Below are positions 33,560-44,361 of a stretch of DNA of 64,000 nt, piece by piece (position 1 is the first letter of the stretch; each line of letters starts with the position of its first letter). The translations under genes were made by a program, and so were the position numbers. The notes below the pieces were generated by a model that made no database searches, had not been told where the DNA came from, and saw nothing but the letters and a program-made list of their open reading frames with translations. The stretch is from Micrasema longulum (taxonomy: Eukaryota; Arthropoda; Insecta; Trichoptera; Brachycentridae). The stretch is taken from assembly GCA_022494885.1 (NCBI GenBank), contig JAGVSM010001379.1:78649-142648 (forward strand). The letters run 5' to 3'.

Positions 33560-33900
33560 TTCATACGTTGCCGGTATCGTCCTGGCGTTCATTTTGTTTT
33601 CACGTCAGTTTTGACATTCTGAATAATATTTCAAACTGCCACGCGCCATCTTCAAGATTCAAATTATAATTCCGCGCGGAAGCCGATGACGTGCAACCTT
33701 GCCTCGGTAGGCACCTCGGACCCCAGACGACCCGCGAATCAACAGAACGCCACACCATAGACAATAGACGTCAAAAATACGCGGGAACCTTGGAACGCCA
33801 GAGAGAAAATTGCGCGCCGGCCATTTTTTCCAAAATCCTCGCTGTGAATGAGTGTGTTTGTATATTAAACTAGATTTTTCTTCTGTGCAGTTTTCAGGTA
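33560..33900. other. CpG-rich unique stretch
   Basis: Includes GCGCGCCGGCCATTTT (33810-33825). On minus, ATGGCCGGCGCGCAA opens a short frame (MAGAQFSLWRSKVPAYF). No splice-phase match to the TTBK exons. Possible promoter or 5' UTR; unproven. Confidence 0.25.
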
Positions 33901-34061
33901 ACCTATATTCCTTGATTTATTATTGTCGAAGGTCGCCGACTCTCTTTAGAATGAATAACATTTATTAACGCCGCCAAAACAATATGATCTCTAGAATATT
34001 TATTATCATAATATTAGATATTTTATCAACAGAGGCGAAGTTGTTTAGAAAATTATTGTAG

Positions 34062-34140
34062 TCTTGACATTTTCGGAGCTTATGATCTGTCATCAGCAGG
34101 GTTGTGATCACTTTACACACTGTGTTATATTCGCCTATTT
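34062..34140 (-). repeat. REP-A copy 5 (fragment)
   Basis: GAGCTTATGATCTGTCATCA and CACTTTACACACTGTGTTAT. Confidence 0.65.
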
Positions 34141-34371
34141 ACATACTTTAATGTTGTTATTTTTAATGAATTTTTTTTTACTGCTAATATTGCTTGAATC
34201 AAATTGTATTAACTACCTTTGGTTTGAAATCTTAAGATTGCTTTTTCAAATTTTAAAAATTACTTGATATACTTGTAATTCTTTTGTTTTTTCTCAGCTG
34301 ACATGTTTTAATACTTTTAAACTACTTAATTTTTTTTATTTTTTGAAAACACATTTTTAACAAAGAAAAAG

Positions 34372-35395
34372 TGATGAATTCAAAAATTTATTGGAACATG
34401 GTTATAACACAAGATTTACACAAAATGATGGTTTAGTGATTCCAAAGACAAGAAACAAATATGGGACAAGAACTTTAAAATATGTGGTTCCAGTTATGTT
34501 CAATTTGTTACCAAACAATCTGAGAAATGGCACTACTAAAAGTGACAAGGGCAAAATAATAGACTGGCTATTCGATCAGGAGTTTATATATTAAAAAAAT
34601 TGAATATTTGTAAATATAGATATATATAAAATAGAATTTATAACTAAGTAATATTTTCATGGATGTTTGTGTGTGTATATGTATGTTCACATGTATGTAT
34701 GTATGTATGTATGTGTATATATGTATGTATGGATATGTATGTGTGCATGTACGGGTATAAATATGTATGGATATGGATGAGGATGATATATAGATATAGA
34801 CTTACATATAGATATAGATATAGATATAGATATAGATATAGATATAGATATAGATATAGATATAGATATAGATATAGATATAGATATAGATATAGATATA
34901 GATATAGATAAAGATATAGATATAGATATAGATATAGATATAGATATAGATATAGATATAGATATAGATATAGATATAGATATGGATATGTTAATAAATA
35001 ATGTTTTTAATAAAATGCTTTGTGCCCATTAAATATGTAAACACTTATGTTTAAAATTTTGGTACTCCGGTTCTGTAATTATTTATTTTTATCTTAAAAT
35101 TGCGTGATCATTCACTTATTTTTTTTGCTTTTTTTTACATCTTCTAAATATTTTTTTATTTGAAAGCATCAATTACATGTACTTTTTTTTCGCTCCCTAT
35201 ATCTAAGTTAGTAGTAATTATTATTATAAAACCATGTAGGACTGTCATATGATTAATTGTAAAGGATCTTTACCGACAAGCCATATTCATTGGCTTGGTG
35301 AGTCCTGTAAAAAAAAAAAAAAATGTCAAAAATGTCTTAAAATAACTAAAATGTAATATTGTATGTACATAATAAATAAAATAAAATAAAAAAAT
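34372..35395 (+). mobile_element. LINE 3' end with a microsatellite in its UTR
   Basis: EHGYNTRFTQNDGLVIPKTR, KYVVPVMFNLLPNNLRNG and WLFDQEFIY then stop at 34594: a LINE ORF2 C-terminus. Next come ATGT and TATAGA microsatellites, then a stem CAAGCCA (35277-35283) / TGGCTTG (35291-35297) nested in AGGACT (35238) / AGTCCT (35301), and an AATAAATAAAATAAAATAAA tail. Confidence 0.75.
34807..34984. repeat. (TATAGA)n microsatellite
   Basis: About 30 hexamer units with a single clear interruption (AGATAAAG near 34909), preceded by ATGT-type repeats at 34690-34740. The open frame through it (YRYRYR...) is a by-product of the hexamer. Confidence 0.95.
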
Positions 35396-35544
35396 TACAG
35401 AAAAATATACTTATACAATCTTATACTTCAATCTAAGTTAACTTATAAGATTTACATTTATCAAAAAGACAATTTTTAAAAGTACAATATAAACATATAT
35501 TAATAAAGCCAAACAATAATATGTATATACAATATATTTAGTTG

Positions 35545-36400
35545 TATGCTTGTTGTATGCTGATGATGCAGATCTGTTAGCAAGCAGCAAGGATGATTTG
35601 CAGCAAATAGTCTCTAGAATGTATAATGTATGCCTGGAGGGCGAATTGGCGATGAACGAAAGTAAGTCAAAAGTGATGGTATTTGAAAGGGGAAGTGAGG
35701 TTACTGACTGCATAATAAATGTAAACAACGAATGTCTCGAGCAAGTAGAAGAATTTGTGTATCTGGGAAGCATGTTTTCAAGAGATGGAAGAGAAGAAAA
35801 AGATGTTGAAAGAAGAGTGAATGCGGGCAACAAAATGAACGGAGCACTAAGCACGGTAATCTCTAATAAAAATGTGTCAATCGAAGCTAAACTGGCAGTG
35901 CACAACGGAGTTTTAGTCCCGACACTTATGTATGGAAGTGAAACATGGAACCGGCAGAGGAAGGATGAAAGCCGAGTGAACGCGGTTGAAATGCGATCTC
36001 TTAGACGAATGTGTGGGAAATCAATGTATGACAGGGTTACGAATGATGAAATCAGGCGAGAGTGTAAATCTGAGTCAAGTATAATTGATAAGATTAAGAA
36101 AGGGTCTCTCAGATGGTTTGGACGTGTGGAACGAATGGACGACGAAAGAATAGTAAAACAAGTATATATGGCGAAAATAAACGGTAACGTGAGACGAGGA
36201 CGATCGAGGAAGACGTGACATGATCAGATAAACCAAAATCTTAAGTCTGGTCATGTCAAAAGCAGACAGAACCGAAGGGCATGTATGACAAAATGTATGA
36301 ATGTAGAAGAAGCTAGGAATGTATGCCAGGATAGACGTGTGTGGCGGTCCATTCTCTCTGCCTACCCCTGCGGAGAAATGGCGTGATGGTAGTAGTAGTA
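35545..36400 (+). pseudogene. LINE family R-b reverse-transcriptase remnant
   Basis: Open from 35550: MLYADDADLLASSKDDLQQI (YADD box), VEEFVYLGSMFSRDGREEKD, AKLAVHNGVLVPTLMYGSET, KSMYDRVTNDEIRREC, LRWFGRVERMDDERIVKQVY, then RSRKT and a TGA stop at 36216-36218. The sister copy at 28645 has TGG there. Past that stop the frame continues HDQINQNLKSGHVKSRQNR ... RRVWRSILSAYPCGEMA to the family end and a (TAG)n tail at 36387. One nonsense change apart, the preserved part is intact, but it is 5' truncated at the YADD box. Confidence 0.9.
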
Positions 36401-36659
36401 GTAATATATTTAGTACATCGGCACTGCTAAAAAAGTCATATAGACTGATTATCAGCAGCGCTGTATGGATTAGATGTGTTTAACTTAAAGATAAAATATA
36501 GCAATAGATAAAAATAAATTTATTCTCTTTCCAGCCGATAGGTAAATCAACTTCATTTAAAAATAAGATAAAGACACACATATTTTTTTTTTAATTCGTT
36601 CTAATATTCTACTGTACACATTTATGGCAAATAAAGTTTAACGTGAAATTCTAAACTCA

Positions 36660-36766
36660 ATTTTTTTATTAATATATGTTTTTTTTACAGGTTCAAAATA
36701 TTTCTATGACCAAATATTGGTAATATGGTAATAATAAAATACTGGTAATAAAATTTTCAAACTAAT
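36660..36766 (+). repeat. Direct repeat R5, uninterrupted copy
   Basis: TTTTTTATTAATATATG, then TTTTTTACAGGTTCAAAATA and CTATGACCAAATATTGGTAA. The same sequence at 37700-37730 plus 38464-38550 is split by the TAGTCC element. Confidence 0.75.
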
Positions 36767-36774
36767 CTTTTAAC

Positions 36775-37097
36775 AATGTTTGAGTATGTCCACATGCTTG
36801 CAGACTGGCTGGATCTCCTCCCTATGGAGTTATTCATATTTAAATTCATTGCCTAATTATTACCTAAATTAATTTCTACCTGGTAAAAGAAGAAGTATAA
36901 AAATTGGCAGACTGTTTTCAGGCGTTGCCTAGTAGGTGATTTGGTTCAGCCGGATGAATCTCACCCGCGTGATAAAGGTTTCAGCTCTTTCACTTCACAA
37001 AAGTCAACCGATGCAAGAGTTGAGGAAATGGGGATGTTGAAACATGGGCAGAATGGTAAATGTTACACAGTGTGCAAAGTGGCCACTAGCAGTTAGT
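36775..37097. repeat. REP-A copy 6 with open frame
   Basis: Starts in minus orientation (ATGCTTGCAGACTGGCTGG, CTCCCTATGGAG) and switches to plus. A frame from 36887 to a stop at 37096 is open for 69 codons: NWQTVFRRCLVGDLVQPDES, HPRDKGFSSFTSQKSTD, ARVEEMG, KHGQNGKCYTVCKVATSS. Similar frames occur at 51158 and 54425. Function unknown; may be fortuitous. Confidence 0.7.
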
Positions 37098-37730
37098 TCC
37101 ATATGGTTTTCATTCCCCTATGCCCAGAATTCTTGGGTCTGCCAACAAACATACCAGTCTTAATTTCTTTGATAACAAGTTGTCTTCTTTCAAACGATCA
37201 CTGAATATAAACACCTCTCTTCCGCTTTCACTCCCACTAAGTCTACTATCATGTACCATTGTGTCTTCGACTTTCCTTTATAAAAGTTTTCTATGCATAA
37301 ATATGTCCTTAAAAATGCCCATTGGGCGTATATATAAATAAATAAATGTGTAAAAAAATAAAAAATAATATTGTTTCTTTCTTCAAATGCATTTTTCAAA
37401 AATTATTACAGTATTAGTTACAAGTTAGGAAAAAAATGTTTGCCAAATATTAAATTAACAAAATAGGTTGTGTTTGCATCCCCCTATAACTCTGCATTTA
37501 TTTTTTGTATTTTTTTGTAAATACTTTAAACGAGTATACTACGGTGATGGTGAAAGTGAAAGTGTATTTTTATATTTGCATGTTAGTGTAGTGAGTGTCC
37601 TGACGAAGAGACGGGTACGTGTCGAAACCGGTATATATACAAAGTCGGTAAGTAGATATATGCTAATATTTATCGTTTAGTGTTATTCAAAATTGTTTTA
37701 TTTTTTTTATTAATATATGTTGCTTTCTTA
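37098..37730. other. No gene; hammerhead-core-like motif at 37600-37633
   Basis: 37120-37340 (+) has an open stretch (SLNFFDNKLSSFKRSLNINT) perhaps from a LINE. CTGACGA (37600-37606), a short imperfect stem, then GAAACCGGTA (37624-37633) resembles the core of hammerhead ribozymes known from Penelope-like elements and retrozymes; stems I and III are not convincing. Confidence 0.3.
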
Positions 37731-38463
37731 TAGTCCTCAAAATTAAACATGATTAGAATTACAGTTGTCAGAAAAAGTGACGACATTACTTTGTAGTAAC
37801 GTCAAAGGAGTTATTTATATTGACACACGAAAAATTATTTGTATCAGGCGTGTTAATTTTTTTTTTATTAAAATGCTTGAAACATAAATCAACATGTATA
37901 TATTTGTATATTGTTTTGATTATTTTGTATATTGTTTTGATTACTTGTATATTGTTTTAATATGTAAATAAATATTTTTGATTTATATATCGAAGAGTCC
38001 CGACTTAACACGGAATTTTCTAACAAGTCGGGACATAAAAAACATATAATTGTGTCTATGTAAAATTGTGTATTTTGTGCATTAAATAAAAAAAATAAAG
38101 AAATATGTAAAATCAGCTTTAAAACTAAAATGAACCTAATTATTAATGACGTTCTTACAAGGTTACATCATTTTGCAAAAACGTTAAGATTGATCAATGT
38201 AAATTGATCGAATAAAAAAAATAATCGTTTGATGTTGTTCATGAAAAAAGTATAAATGTCTCATTTTTTGGTGAACAATTATGTTCAACACAAATTAATA
38301 GGCTTGTTTTTTCGTTTTTTATATAAAATTTTGGAAACAGAGTTTCATGATTACATGAAATAAGTGATAAAATCGATTTGATCAGTGATCAGTAATTTCC
38401 CATCACTAATGAAATTAGTTTGACAGCTGTCATTCTAATCAAGATATATTTTGAGGACTATAG
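37731..38463. mobile_element. TAGTCC-ended TIR element, copy 2 (interrupted)
   Basis: Left TATAGTCCTCAAAATTAAAC, right ATATATTTTGAGGACTATA. The interior matches copy 1 (GTGACGACATTACTTTGTAG; ACACACGAAAAATTATT; CAAGGTTACATCATTTTG). About 37890-38110 is an inserted LINE 3' UTR with the 10-bp stem GTCCCGACTT (37997-38006) / AAGTCGGGAC (38025-38034) and A-rich tail. Confidence 0.75.
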
Positions 38464-38550
38464 TTTTTTTTACAGCTTCAAAATATTTCTATGACCAAAT
38501 ATTGGTGATATGGTAATAAATATAGACTGGTAATATAATTTTTAAAATGT
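38464..38550 (+). repeat. Direct repeat R5, right half
   Basis: TTTTTTTTACAGCTTCAAAA and CTATGACCAAATATTGGTGA continue the sequence broken at 37730 by the TIR element. Confidence 0.7.
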
Positions 38551-38720
38551 GTATCTTTTATTTTACTCCTTAATTTGTAAATAACTGTTTAGTAATAATT
38601 TGTTTTAAATACTATATTTGACTTATAATTCCATTTACGTGTATGTATTTTATTCTGTATGAAACTAATATGCAAAAGGCACTAAGTGCTGTTTATTTCA
38701 ATAAACTAAATTGAATAAAA
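38551..38720 (+). mobile_element. LINE-like 3' UTR
   Basis: Short palindrome GCACTAAGTGC (38679-38689) upstream of TTCAATAAACTAAATTGAAT and an A-rich end. Confidence 0.45.
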
Positions 38721-39894
38721 AATTATCGAATCAAAATCTTTATTTTTTTAATGAAACTTTCGCAATATTTATTTTACCATAATTTATTTTCAGAACAAAC
38801 ATTCGAAAGCGTATTAATCATAATTCAAATCTGATTTTTGTTTTACAATAAATATCTTGGCATTAAATTGACACCAAACAGTTCATCTTATTCTAACATC
38901 GTCTATAAAGTAACATGACCGATTATGAATAGAATTAATAAAAGTAAAAAAAAAAAAAATCTGAGTAGGTAATAAATATTCAGCTGACGTTCGAAGTACA
39001 GGCATTTATTTACCTAGGCCTCAATTATGAACGCTATCATCATCTGTATATATCGAGACGATACACTTATCTTATGTGCTATTTATATCTTATCTCGGTA
39101 TGTTCTATCTACTTGCCATATCGACATCATATGATCGAAACGAACCAATGAATGACCGCAAAAATTTGTCTGCCTTTCTTACTTCATTGACATTTCAAAT
39201 AAGTCTCATTTATATTTTAAATAGGCTTCTGTGATAAAAAGTGCCCACTTCAAAGCAAAAAATGCTCGCTTGAACGTGATTTTTATATGACTTTTGACCA
39301 TTGCCAAAACGATATTATTTATCTACTGAGGTAGTACTGAGCGATAACAAGGCCGACTCTCGATACGTTCTCTCAGAAAGATAGTAAAACAGGTGGAAAA
39401 AATATAAAAACTGTTTTTTTTTTCAGTGGTAGCTTTCTAACGCCTAGATATGTTAATAGGACAGAACTTAGCGACATTGTTTTTTGCATGTAGGCGTTTG
39501 TTTTATAAAACTGACAGTTATATCGGAATTTAATTCGACTTAAAAATTTACTTATTTCTCTCTCATATTTTTAATAGGCTTTTACGAAAAAAAAGTTCCA
39601 ACCTCAGAACGATTAAAAATGTAAATAAATCGTAATTAAAGGAAAAATTGCTCGGTGGAACAAAATTTTTGTCACTTTTAATGCGTAGATAAATGTATCG
39701 AGGGGTTCTAGACCCGTCGGTATAAACTAATGTACTTACATAAAAAACTTGATGGTGGAGGGATCGGTAGTATATCTTTGAAGTCGGTCGAGAGAATTTT
39801 ATCTTTAACTATGACGTTATACTGAAGCTGTCATTTTAGTGCGTATATATGAATGACTAGACAGGTGCCACCTTTTTGTAGCAACAATTCACGG
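38721..39894. other. No gene; MITE debris
   Basis: CAATTATGAACGCTATC and TATATCGAGACGATACA near 39022-39063 are shared with 49998-50045 and, inverted, 42570-42610. No coding evidence. Confidence 0.45.
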
Positions 39895-40070
39895 ACAGTG
39901 TATACTTGTAATGCCGTATTAAATAGACTTCATGAACTCGGCAATAGTTATTCCCACGTATCTGATATATTTACCCTTTGAACTTTTTCAAAGATGGTGA
40001 ATGGTAATTATATTTATTTATTCATGCATTTCATAATATATACAGTTTTTTGTTCACCTTTCCCAGAAAC
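39895..40070 (+). repeat. Repeat R6, uninterrupted copy
   Basis: AATGCCGTATTAAATAGACT, TCGGCAATAGTTATTCCCAC, AAAGATGGTGAATGGTAATT and ATGCATTTCATAATATATAC recur inverted at 47222-47915, where a LINE splits them. Confidence 0.75.
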
Positions 40071-40074
40071 ACCA

Positions 40075-40390
40075 ACCAACACATTAAGATTTATGTATGA
40101 AACACCAACACATATTATTTTAAGCATCCTGACAAATTAATTTGTACCAAAGTAGAGCCCTAACAGATAATTTATTTACAGATTTATACATTAATGTTAT
40201 TGAAATAGTGTGTCTCTGGCGGTATACATCTTCATGTAGTAGCAATTTGATCATAGAATTTTGCAAAGTTTGAATAAAATTAATATTAGTTTCACTTGAT
40301 AACCCCCAGGAAGTTATATATATCGTATCGTATAATTGATTCAGAGAGAAATAAATAAATAATTCGTAAAGTATTAACAGGGACATAATA
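40075..40390 (-). mobile_element. LINE ORF2 C-terminal fragment
   Basis: Minus frame YITSWGLSSETNINFIQTLQ NSMIKLLLHEDVYRQR and VNKLSVRALLWYKLICQD: the post-RT segment (Y-I-W-G ... L-QN) of jockey-like LINEs. Confidence 0.7.
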
Positions 40391-40435
40391 TTTTAATATG
40401 TACATTCTATTACTAATATGTTATTTACAATATTT

Positions 40436-41076
40436 TAAGTTTGTTCAAATGTTTGAAGACAAAAGACTGGATTTCACCCCCTAGGGAGTCATTTATATTA
40501 ACAATTTACAACAGAAATGGAGAACATTATATATTCAATATAATTTTAATAAATAATCAAGTAAATCTCTTCACAAAAATAAAGATTTTAGCTCTTTAAC
40601 TTCACTAAAATTAACAGATGAAAAATTGAAGAAATGTGGATGTTCCAACATGGGCAAAATGGTGAATGTTATACAGTGTGTAAAGTGGCCACTTAAACCA
40701 AGAAAACGACAGGTCATAAGCCTTTTATATTCCCTTCTCGAAAACGTTCTCTATCCCTGTTGTAATTTGTTAGTCTTAATGACTCCCTGGGGGATGAAAT
40801 TCAATCATTTGGACATATTCAAAATATTGTAATAAAACCAACCGGTCCAAGAAGAAGTTTAAAAGTTAGAAAATTGTTTTCAGGCGTTGCCTCGTATGTT
40901 TTCACATTGATCAAATGAATCTCTTCACAACAAAAAAGGTTTCAGCTCTTTAACTTCACTAAAATCAACAGATGAAAAAAATGAAAAATAAAGATGTTCA
41001 AACATAGGCAGAGTGGTGAATGTTACACAGTGTGTAAAGTGGCCACTTAAACCAGCCAACGACAGGTCATAAGCCC
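40436..41076 (+). repeat. REP-A copy 7, about 1.5 tandem units
   Basis: GTGAATGTTATACAGTGTG at 40661 and GTGAATGTTACACAGTGTG at 41015 mark units about 354 bp apart. Each has TTTAGCTCTTTAACTTCAC-like and GGCGTTGCCTCG modules. The left end is in opposite orientation (GAAGACAAAAGACTGGATTT). Confidence 0.75.
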
Positions 41077-41784
41077 CTTTAGAACACGGACCCTGTGCCG
41101 CGATTATGAACGCCATCGAGTTGAAAACACTCATCCAAGGTTTTGGTTTTGTTTCACACACAGAACTGTATTCTTCATGCGCCGGACTCAGAGAATCCAT
41201 ATATCAATTGCATATTATATTATCTGAAAGATTTTTTTTTTAATAAATTTGCTTTTTTAGCTTTCTTTTAAATATATATTTTTTTAAATAATTTCTAAAG
41301 TAAATAAAATTTGACTTTGCTTCAAAATAAAAACCTCTGTAAATACCTAGACTTCCATATTCCTTCTCTAAAATGTTTTATAAATGTGTTGTAATTTGTT
41401 AATATGTTATTTGTTTATGAGTGAACAAACAAAAAATTTAACTAAATGAATTAAACGATTAAGTTTAAGATTAAATAAATCAATCAAAATCAGTCTTGTT
41501 ATTTTCGACCCAGGCGTCTCCATTCACACTCAATATGAAGCAAGACAATACTCAGTCACCTGACAGACGGCCAACGCTTACAAAACAATAGAAATTTATT
41601 TGTGATCACTGAGAATATATTTTTTCTTAACTTTCCCGGCCTATTTGTGGCGTCGGCATCGGTAGACGTCGGCGTCGCGTCTGTCAAACTCAGTTTATTT
41701 AAAAATTAACATTTGAAGCACTTACTTTAAGATTTTCCAGGTTAAATAATAAAAAATCACGAAAAATTTTATCGGGTTGAGACG

Positions 41785-41870
41785 AGTCCGCCTCGTGGTG
41801 AAGTGGTTTGCGTGTTTACTTTCTAAACTGAAGGTCTTATGTTCGATTTCGATTAGACGTGAAATATTAG
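41785..41870 (+). repeat. tRNA-like SINE head (S2-like)
   Basis: TGGTGAAGTGG fits an A box and ATGTTCGATTTC is a weaker B box at 41839; GTGAAATATTAG follows, as after the S2 SINE at 50118. Confidence 0.5.
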
Positions 41871-41911
41871 TTTATAACAACCAAGATTAAGAACATTTTT
41901 ATTTTTTTTTA

Positions 41912-42088
41912 AAGAAATATTTGCGTTCTTATGATTTACCCAAATATTTAATTTTGACGGCCATTTTCAACGAGTTGTAAATAACTCACTATTAGAAAAT
42001 GGGAATCAAGTTGGGGTAGAGTGGGATTCGAACCACGGACCTTTGGTCCGTGAGCCCGAGACACCAGCCAGAAAACCACAACCCGGTT
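41912..42088 (-). repeat. SINE S1, near complete
   Basis: B box inverted at 42023-42033 (GGATTCGAACC), head end ACCACAACCCGG at 42076-42087, body GTTGTAAATAACTCACTATT. Confidence 0.75.
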
Positions 42089-42564
42089 TTTTAGAATTTT
42101 TATAGAAGGAAATATGGAAGTCTAGGCATTTACAGAGCTTTTTATTTAAAAGCAAAGTTAAATTTTATTTACTTAAGAAATTATTTAAAAAATATATATT
42201 TAAAAGAAAGCTAAAAAGGCATTTTTATTTTATTTATTTTTCTTTTAGATAATATAATATGCAATTGATATATGGATTCTCTGAGTCCAGGTGCATGAAG
42301 AATACAGGTCTGTGTGTGAAACAGAACCAAAACCCTGGATGAGTGTTTTCAACTCGATGGCGTTCATGATCGCGGCACAGGGTCCGTGTTCTAATGGGAA
42401 GGTTGAATTTATCTTCAATTTTATCTACAAAGTAAAACTTAATTTTTTGTATGAAAAATAGAATATGTTTACATTTGTTTTTCGTAACATGGTTTATTAC
42501 AGGTTACTGACAAAGATATTTTGAATTTCTATACATATTTTCATTTTCTTACATAAATATCTAT

Positions 42565-42670
42565 GTTAGTTTATACCGTATCGTTATATGCCTACCGATG
42601 AAGATAGCGTTCATAATCGCGGCCCAGGGCCCCGATTACAATGGTAAGTTAACATTTATCTTTGCAATTT
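42565..42670. mobile_element. hAT-like MITE termini
   Basis: CGATGAAGATAGCGTTCATA and CAGGGCCCCGATTACAATGG (42626) are ends of the CAGGGCC family, placed back to back. Partners at 15036, 43953 and 57955. Confidence 0.5.
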
Positions 42671-43000
42671 TAGGTTTCTGGGCCCCAAAATATTCAATAT
42701 GTTACCCAAATATTGCAAAACCATGACCCGAATTCAATTTAATAAAATTTGTAAAAAAAATGGTTACTGGGTTCAAGTCAAGAAAAATTTACTCAAAATA
42801 CATTCTCAAATAATAAATGGTATAAATTAATTTGTATAACTGTATGGTAAATTAACTAGTAGGTAGTCAAGTTATTGTTTATTTTTGCATAAAAATGTCT
42901 GCCTTAAAACATGTTGTACCTAGTTAGGCAGACTAGACATGATCCAGAGAAATCTATTACCTAAGTGTGTATGTAGTAGATAAAGTTACTGAGGGGAGAT
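42671..43000 (+). mobile_element. LINE 3' end, family J-f, copy 1
   Basis: FLGPKIFNMLPKYCKTMTRI and then a UTR with the 8-bp stem GTCTGCCT (42897-42904) / AGGCAGAC (42926-42933). Inverted partner 61430-62045. Confidence 0.7.
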
Positions 43001-43799
43001 CTTTAAGCCCACCCGCAGCTGTTATAGAGTCCTGGGGGCCTCTCTGTCAGCTGCGCATAGAGGGAAGTTATTATAAATATTCCTAAGGAATACAAACTCT
43101 ATGCAGATTAAGATGAGTACTAAGGAGGAAGACGTATGGACAGAGGCCAACGCGTCGTCCCCACCCCTCAGGATCCCCTCAATGCCTCTGTTTTTTTAAT
43201 TAAAAAAATAAGTATCTACACAAATAAACGTATCCAACTATACAAAAACAATTTCTTAAAACTGTGGTGGCACAACAAACATAATTTATACAACAAACAT
43301 AAGTAAAAACCCGGATATTTACAATGAGAGAACAGCTTTGAATAAAGAAGGACTACCTGGGTGGTCAGAGGCAGAGGATCCGAATACCACCCCCGTAAAG
43401 GAAAAACAAAACAAAAGATAAAGTAATTGTTATTTTTCTTAATAAACTATGATTATTATTATTATTATTATCTTCAGTTTTATCGACAATGTAAAATTAA
43501 GTTTTCTGTAAGAAACGCAGAATATGCATACAATTTTTTTCTGCTAAAAATGTTTAATTATAGTGATGTAATAACTTATGTTTACGTATAAGTTGTTAAT
43601 TTAAAAAATACTTGGTACACTTCCACTTATTTATTTTGACCAATTAGCGCTTTCACCCTCTAATGGGCATCTTCATACTGGTGAATATTATACAGTGTAA
43701 GGATAATTTTTATAAAACTAAATATTATCTTAAATGTAGGTACATTTAAAAATAAGTTGAAAAAGATACAATACGCAATATTTCAATTGAACAGAGTGA
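43001..43799. other. No recognised gene
   Basis: A less AT-rich block at 43000-43200 (ACCCGCAGCTGTTATAGAG, CCAACGCGTCGTCCCCACCC) has no partner. An (ATT)n run lies at 43451-43470. Confidence 0.4.
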
Positions 43800-43953
43800 G
43801 ACAAATTATTGAAACATGCGTTAATTGTAGGTTACCGACGAAGATATTTTAAATTTTCATGCAAATTTACTCATTTTCGTGCCCAAATATTGGTTTTTCT
43901 TTATAGACAGTCGAAGATAACTCTGTTAACTTCCCATTGTATCGGGGCCCTGG
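43800..43953. mobile_element. hAT-like MITE right part
   Basis: GACAGTCGAAGATAACTCTG, TTAACTTCCCATTG and the end GGGGCCCTG; matches 14786-15036. Confidence 0.55.
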
Positions 43954-44361
43954 TGCGTATAAGCGTTTGATGACCGCGATCATACCCTTCGAATTTAATT
44001 CAATATTGATTGTATCTTAATAAACAGACATCCTAACAGAGACAGACGTATAATTTATTAAATGCATTTTGTTGCGTTTCTTCTGTGTAGCCTATAAATA
44101 TATTTTACATAACAAATGTAAGCTTCGGATGCAGTCGACATTTTAATATATGGGTCATGTTAAGACCGTTTGATTCCGGGTTATATTTCTAGAACTTCGG
44201 TCAATCGGGAAATGTTAACCCCTCACAGCGTGGGTTTTTTTCGGTTTAAAAAAATATATATGTAACTAGCGGACCCGGCAGACGTTGTCCTGCCCAAACG
44301 TTGGTTTGTTTGCTATAACCTTAGAAAAGACATTAATTCATTGCCAGGTGAGTACTTTTTT

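Larger units (their letters stand above)
41076..42405. repeat. Inverted duplication, about 290-bp arms
   Basis: Left arm 41076-41365 (ACACGGACCCTGTGCCGCGA, GAACGCCATCGAGTTGAAAA, GAGAATCCATATATCAATTG, TTAGCTTTCTTTTAAATATA) is inverted at 42110-42405 with scattered differences. The spacer of about 740 bp holds an S2-like SINE (41785-41870) and an S1 SINE (41912-42088, -). Confidence 0.8.

Noticed and set aside
34663..34911. Protein of YR dipeptides
   Set aside because: It is the translation of a TATAGA hexamer microsatellite.
35438..35905. Minus-strand 155-codon open frame
   Set aside because: Antisense to the R-b LINE frame, which carries the recognised YADD and GSMF motifs.
42626..43953. 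One 1.33-kb hAT-like element bounded by CAGGGCC ends
   Set aside because: Flanking octamers do not match, and an unrelated LINE 3' end follows the left terminus at once; separate fragments are more likely.
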